From: an uncultured archaeon
GTDB taxonomy: Archaea > Micrarchaeota > Micrarchaeia > Micrarchaeales > CABMGC01
Assembly: GCA_902385515.1 (NCBI GenBank)
Contig: CABMGC010000091.1
Span: 1-7,378, forward strand
DNA: 7,378 nt
Direction: 5' to 3'
Part shown: positions 5,999 to 7,378 of the stretch, piece after piece
Layout: each line of letters begins with the position of its first letter
Position numbering within the stretch: the first letter of the stretch is position 1
Program-made: the position numbers and the translations under genes
The notes under the pieces: generated by a model
The model's database searches: none
What the model was told of the DNA's origin: nothing
What the model saw: only the letters and a program-made list of their open reading frames with translations

Positions 5999-6016
5999 GA
6001 CTGGTTTGACTGGTTT
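5999..6016. repeat. Tandem 9-bp direct repeat in the leuS upstream region
   Basis: Two perfect copies of GACTGGTTT lie head to tail (5999-6007 and 6008-6016), ending 9 bp upstream of the leuS ATG; on the leuS strand they read AAACCAGTC twice. Their TGGTTT core recurs as an inverted pair near the padR promoter, at 6206-6211 and 6234-6239. The repeat could be a protein-binding site or a chance duplication. Confidence 0.55.
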
Positions 6017-6040
6017 AATATTCAAGAGTATTAGATAAAT
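6014..6040 (-). promoter_or_regulatory. leuS promoter region with two box A candidates
   Basis: On the minus strand ATTTATCTAA (6040-6031) would initiate near 6009, giving a leader of about 20 nt. ATATTAAA (6021-6014) would initiate near 5990, giving a leaderless mRNA at the ATG. Either choice excludes the upstream TTG (6025) as start codon. I cannot decide between them from sequence alone. Confidence 0.45.
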
Positions 6041-6069
6041 GAAAAATTAATAGCGTTATGTTTCAATCA

Positions 6070-6095
6070 CCGCTTGCTATTTTTGCAGCAGGCGG
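6070..6095. repeat. 9-bp inverted repeat in the leuS/padR intergenic region
   Basis: CCGCTTGCT (6070-6078) and AGCAGGCGG (6087-6095) are complementary over 9 bp with one G-U wobble, around the 8-nt loop ATTTTTGC. It lies upstream of both divergent promoters, so it is more likely a DNA site or an unannotated RNA element than part of either mRNA. Confidence 0.45.
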
Positions 6096-6142
6096 CTTCG
6101 TGCGCATCCACTAAACATTTTTAAATTTCAGCACCCCATCCA

Positions 6143-6185
6143 CAAGCAAATCCTTGCGGATCGCGCCGCTTTCTGTGCCTGCTTG
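6143..6185. repeat. Nested inverted repeats upstream of padR
   Basis: CAAGCA (6143-6148) can pair with TGCTTG (6180-6185). Within it GCGG (6156-6159) can pair with CCGC (6166-6169) around a 6-nt loop. An AT-rich TTTTTAAAT stretch near 6118-6126 lies about 26 bp upstream of the first arm, so a short plus-strand transcript starting near 6148 is conceivable. The GC-rich block is surrounded by AT-rich DNA. No RNA family is recognised. Confidence 0.3.
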
Positions 6186-6194
6186 CGTATGCTA

Positions 6195-6220
6195 TTTATA
6201 TATTGTGGTTTTATATTAAA
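6195..6220 (+). promoter_or_regulatory. padR-ABC promoter, two box A candidates
   Basis: TTTATATA (6195-6202) and TTATATTAAA (6211-6220) both match box A. They predict transcription starts near 6225 and 6241, with leaders of about 28 and 12 nt before the ATG at 6253. The second one lies between the arms of an inverted repeat (6206-6239), which suits repression by steric blocking. Confidence 0.5.
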
Positions 6221-6239
6221 CTAGTCTGAAATTAAACCA
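6206..6239. promoter_or_regulatory. Candidate PadR operator (TGGTTT/AAACCA inverted repeat)
   Basis: TGGTTT (6206-6211) and AAACCA (6234-6239) form a 6-bp inverted repeat flanking the proximal TATA element and the predicted start site. PadR-family dimers usually repress their own operon by binding such dyads at the promoter. The spacing of 22 bp between arms is wider than the usual PadR site, so this assignment is tentative. Confidence 0.3.
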
Positions 6240-6252
6240 TGATCTGATCTTG

Positions 6253-6612
6253 ATGGTCGAAGAAGATTGTTTTCTTAAGCAGTTCGATGCCATTTTGATG
6301 AGGGGCATCCTTAAGATAATGATAATGGGTCACCTGAAGAGGAAGGGCGCATACCCATATGCAATGCTTAAGCATTTCAAGGGGTCGATACATCCTGGCT
6401 TGTCAAAGCTTAAAAAATCAGACATGTATAATGCAATAAAGTCGCTGGAGTCGGAGGGTTTCATAAAGTACCAGATGATGACAAAGGGCACGCGCGCCCT
6501 GAAGCGCTACCAACTGACTCCGAAAGGATTGAAGGTAATGAACGCTTCAAAAAAGATAGGCCTGAAAGCGCTTGCGGACATACGCAGGCTTATAGAAAGT
6601 GAATTCAAATGA
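6253..6612 (+). CDS. PadR-family transcriptional regulator
   Basis: A 119-residue winged-helix repressor of the PadR family, which typically binds its own promoter and is released by a small, often toxic, ligand. Numbered from the ATG at 6253, the N-terminal helix (about 11-30, FDAILMRGILKIMIMGHLKRK) leads to YPYAMLKHF (34-42), the counterpart of the family's GYEIxKxL. The recognition-helix block SDMYNAIKSLESEGFI (56-71) corresponds to the usual TLYPALKRLExEGLV. The wing ends ALKRYQLTPKG (82-92), matching R-x-Y-x-L-T-x-x-G. A short C-terminal helix (98-119) would form the dimer arm, making this a small subfamily-2-like member. A TTG three bases upstream is in frame, but TGATC at 6245-6249 positions the ATG better. 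The stop codon overlaps the start of the ABC ATPase gene (ATGA), so the two are co-transcribed and the transporter is its probable target. Confidence 0.9.
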   Translation: MVEEDCFLKQFDAILMRGILKIMIMGHLKRKGAYPYAMLKHFKGSIHPGLSKLKKSDMYNAIKSLESEGFIKYQMMTKGTRALKRYQLTPKGLKVMNASKKIGLKALADIRRLIESEFK

Positions 6613-7378
6613 CGGATCACGCAATAGAGATTGACAACCTGGTCAAGAAATTCGGCACGCTTACTGCGGTTAACGAAGTCAGTTTCAAGATAAAGAAGGG
6701 CGAGATATTCGGACTCTTGGGTCCTAATGGTGCTGGAAAGAGCACGACCATAAACGTCTTGCTGGGTCTTATGCGAGCTACTGCAGGCAGGACCTTCGTA
6801 AATGGAATCGACATGCAGAAGGATCCACAGACTGCGAAACTCCACGTCGGCTTCGTCGCACAGGAGACTGTGGTCGAGCCCGAGCTCACGGCGCAACAGA
6901 ACCTCGAGCTTTTCGGCAGGTTGTATCACGTTCCCAAGAAGGAGCTTGAGAAGAGGATCGATTTCCTTTTGGACATGGTAGAGCTTACTGAGTTCAGGCA
7001 CTCTTTTGCCGGCACCTTCTCTGGAGGAATGAAGAGGAGATTGGACATAGCCAAGGGCCTCATACACAATCCTCCGATACTCATACTCGACGAGCCGACG
7101 ACCGGACTTGACGTCCAGAACAGGACGAAGCTGTGGAACCTACTAAGAAGCATCAACAACAAGGAGGGCGTCACCATACTTATGACCACCCAGTACCTTG
7201 AGGAGGCAGACCTGATGTGCAACAGGATAGGCATAATCGACCACGGCAAGATGATGACACTGGGATCCCCTGCGGAACTTAAGCAGAAGATAGGCATGGG
7301 AAACGTGATCGAGGTCTCGGTCATAAAAGAGGATACGCCAAAAGTGGAAAAAGTATTCAAGGCGCTGGGAATGAAGCC
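6609..7378 (+). CDS. DrrA-type ABC transporter ATP-binding protein (partial, C-terminus beyond right edge)
   Basis: The first 256 residues of an ATPase that powers an export-type ABC transporter at the cytoplasmic membrane. The nucleotide-binding domain is complete: Walker A GPNGAGKS (38-45), Q-loop Gln85 (FVAQET), signature FSGGMKRR (137-144), Walker B ILILDEP (157-163), D-loop GLD (166-168). The switch position, normally His, is Gln195 in MTTQYLEEAD (192-201), as in DrrA (daunorubicin/doxorubicin exporter) ATPases, which fits the CcmA/DrrA group. After residue about 225 a C-terminal regulatory extension begins (NVIEVSVIKED...) and is cut off by the window edge, with about 50-100 residues probably missing. 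The ATG at 6609 overlaps the padR stop by 4 bp, so translation is coupled. A membrane permease gene (DrrB/ABC-2 type) is expected next. The substrate cannot be inferred; drugs, lipids or polysaccharides are all exported by relatives. Confidence 0.93.
   Translation, partial: MTDHAIEIDNLVKKFGTLTAVNEVSFKIKKGEIFGLLGPNGAGKSTTINVLLGLMRATAGRTFVNGIDMQKDPQTAKLHVGFVAQETVVEPELTAQQNLELFGRLYHVPKKELEKRIDFLLDMVELTEFRHSFAGTFSGGMKRRLDIAKGLIHNPPILILDEPTTGLDVQNRTKLWNLLRSINNKEGVTILMTTQYLEEADLMCNRIGIIDHGKMMTLGSPAELKQKIGMGNVIEVSVIKEDTPKVEKVFKALGMK

Noticed and set aside
5987..6025. Upstream TTG start for leuS
   Set aside because: It adds 12 residues without family similarity and falls within the AT-rich promoter; the ATG at 5989 fits both homologues and box A spacing.
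6026..6249. T-box-like or amino-acid-sensing leader for leuS
   Set aside because: The hairpins lie upstream of the predicted leuS promoter, and T-box regulation is a bacterial mechanism.
6507..7360. Minus-strand open frames opposite padR and the ABC ATPase
   Set aside because: The plus strand carries complete PadR and ABC ATPase motifs there; the minus frames show no domain.
1..7378. CRISPR array, insertion sequence, or integration site at the tRNA gene
   Set aside because: No regularly spaced repeats, transposase motifs, or duplicated tRNA 3' fragment were seen in the window.

Overview
The window looks like chromosomal DNA from an archaeon. The evidence is an archaeal/eukaryotic-type leucyl-tRNA synthetase, ribosomal protein L40e (absent from bacteria), an archaeal DUF2666-type protein, AT-rich box A (TATA) elements about 26-28 bp upstream of gene starts, Shine-Dalgarno remnants of the GGTG/GTGATC type, and a tRNA gene without an encoded CCA. 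Short intergenic gaps and several small proteins would suit a compact genome such as a DPANN/Micrarchaeota-like lineage, but that placement is a guess. I see no mobile element, CRISPR array, rRNA or replication origin.

Left part (1-1412): a gene truncated by the left edge, on the minus strand, encodes a GT75-like (reversibly glycosylated polypeptide / UDP-arabinopyranose mutase-like) nucleotide-sugar enzyme. It diverges across about 140 bp from a short tRNA-dihydrouridine synthase on the plus strand. The synthase gene converges, with a 7-bp gap, on a DUF1684 gene.

Centre (1420-5989, all minus strand; in transcription order): leuS (leucyl-tRNA synthetase), then a compact cluster rpl40e - small winged-helix protein - DUF2666-like protein, then tRNA-Pro(UGG), then the DUF1684 gene. 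Most of this block serves translation: tRNA charging, a ribosomal protein and a tRNA, with the tRNA-modifying Dus next door. Three of the gaps contain a T-rich element placed where it could end the upstream transcript and act as box A for the next unit.

Right part (5990-7378): a divergent intergenic region of about 260 bp with several inverted and direct repeats separates leuS from a plus-strand pair. The pair is a PadR-family regulator overlapping by 4 bp (ATGA) a DrrA-type ABC transporter ATPase that runs off the right edge. This is a classic self-regulated efflux/ABC module; the permease is expected just outside the window.

No clearly new system is visible. The points most worth checking are the GT75-like enzyme in an archaeal context, the uncharacterised winged-helix/DUF2666 pair tied to L40e, a possible RBS-sequestering leader hairpin before L40e, and the repeat-rich leuS/padR intergenic region.
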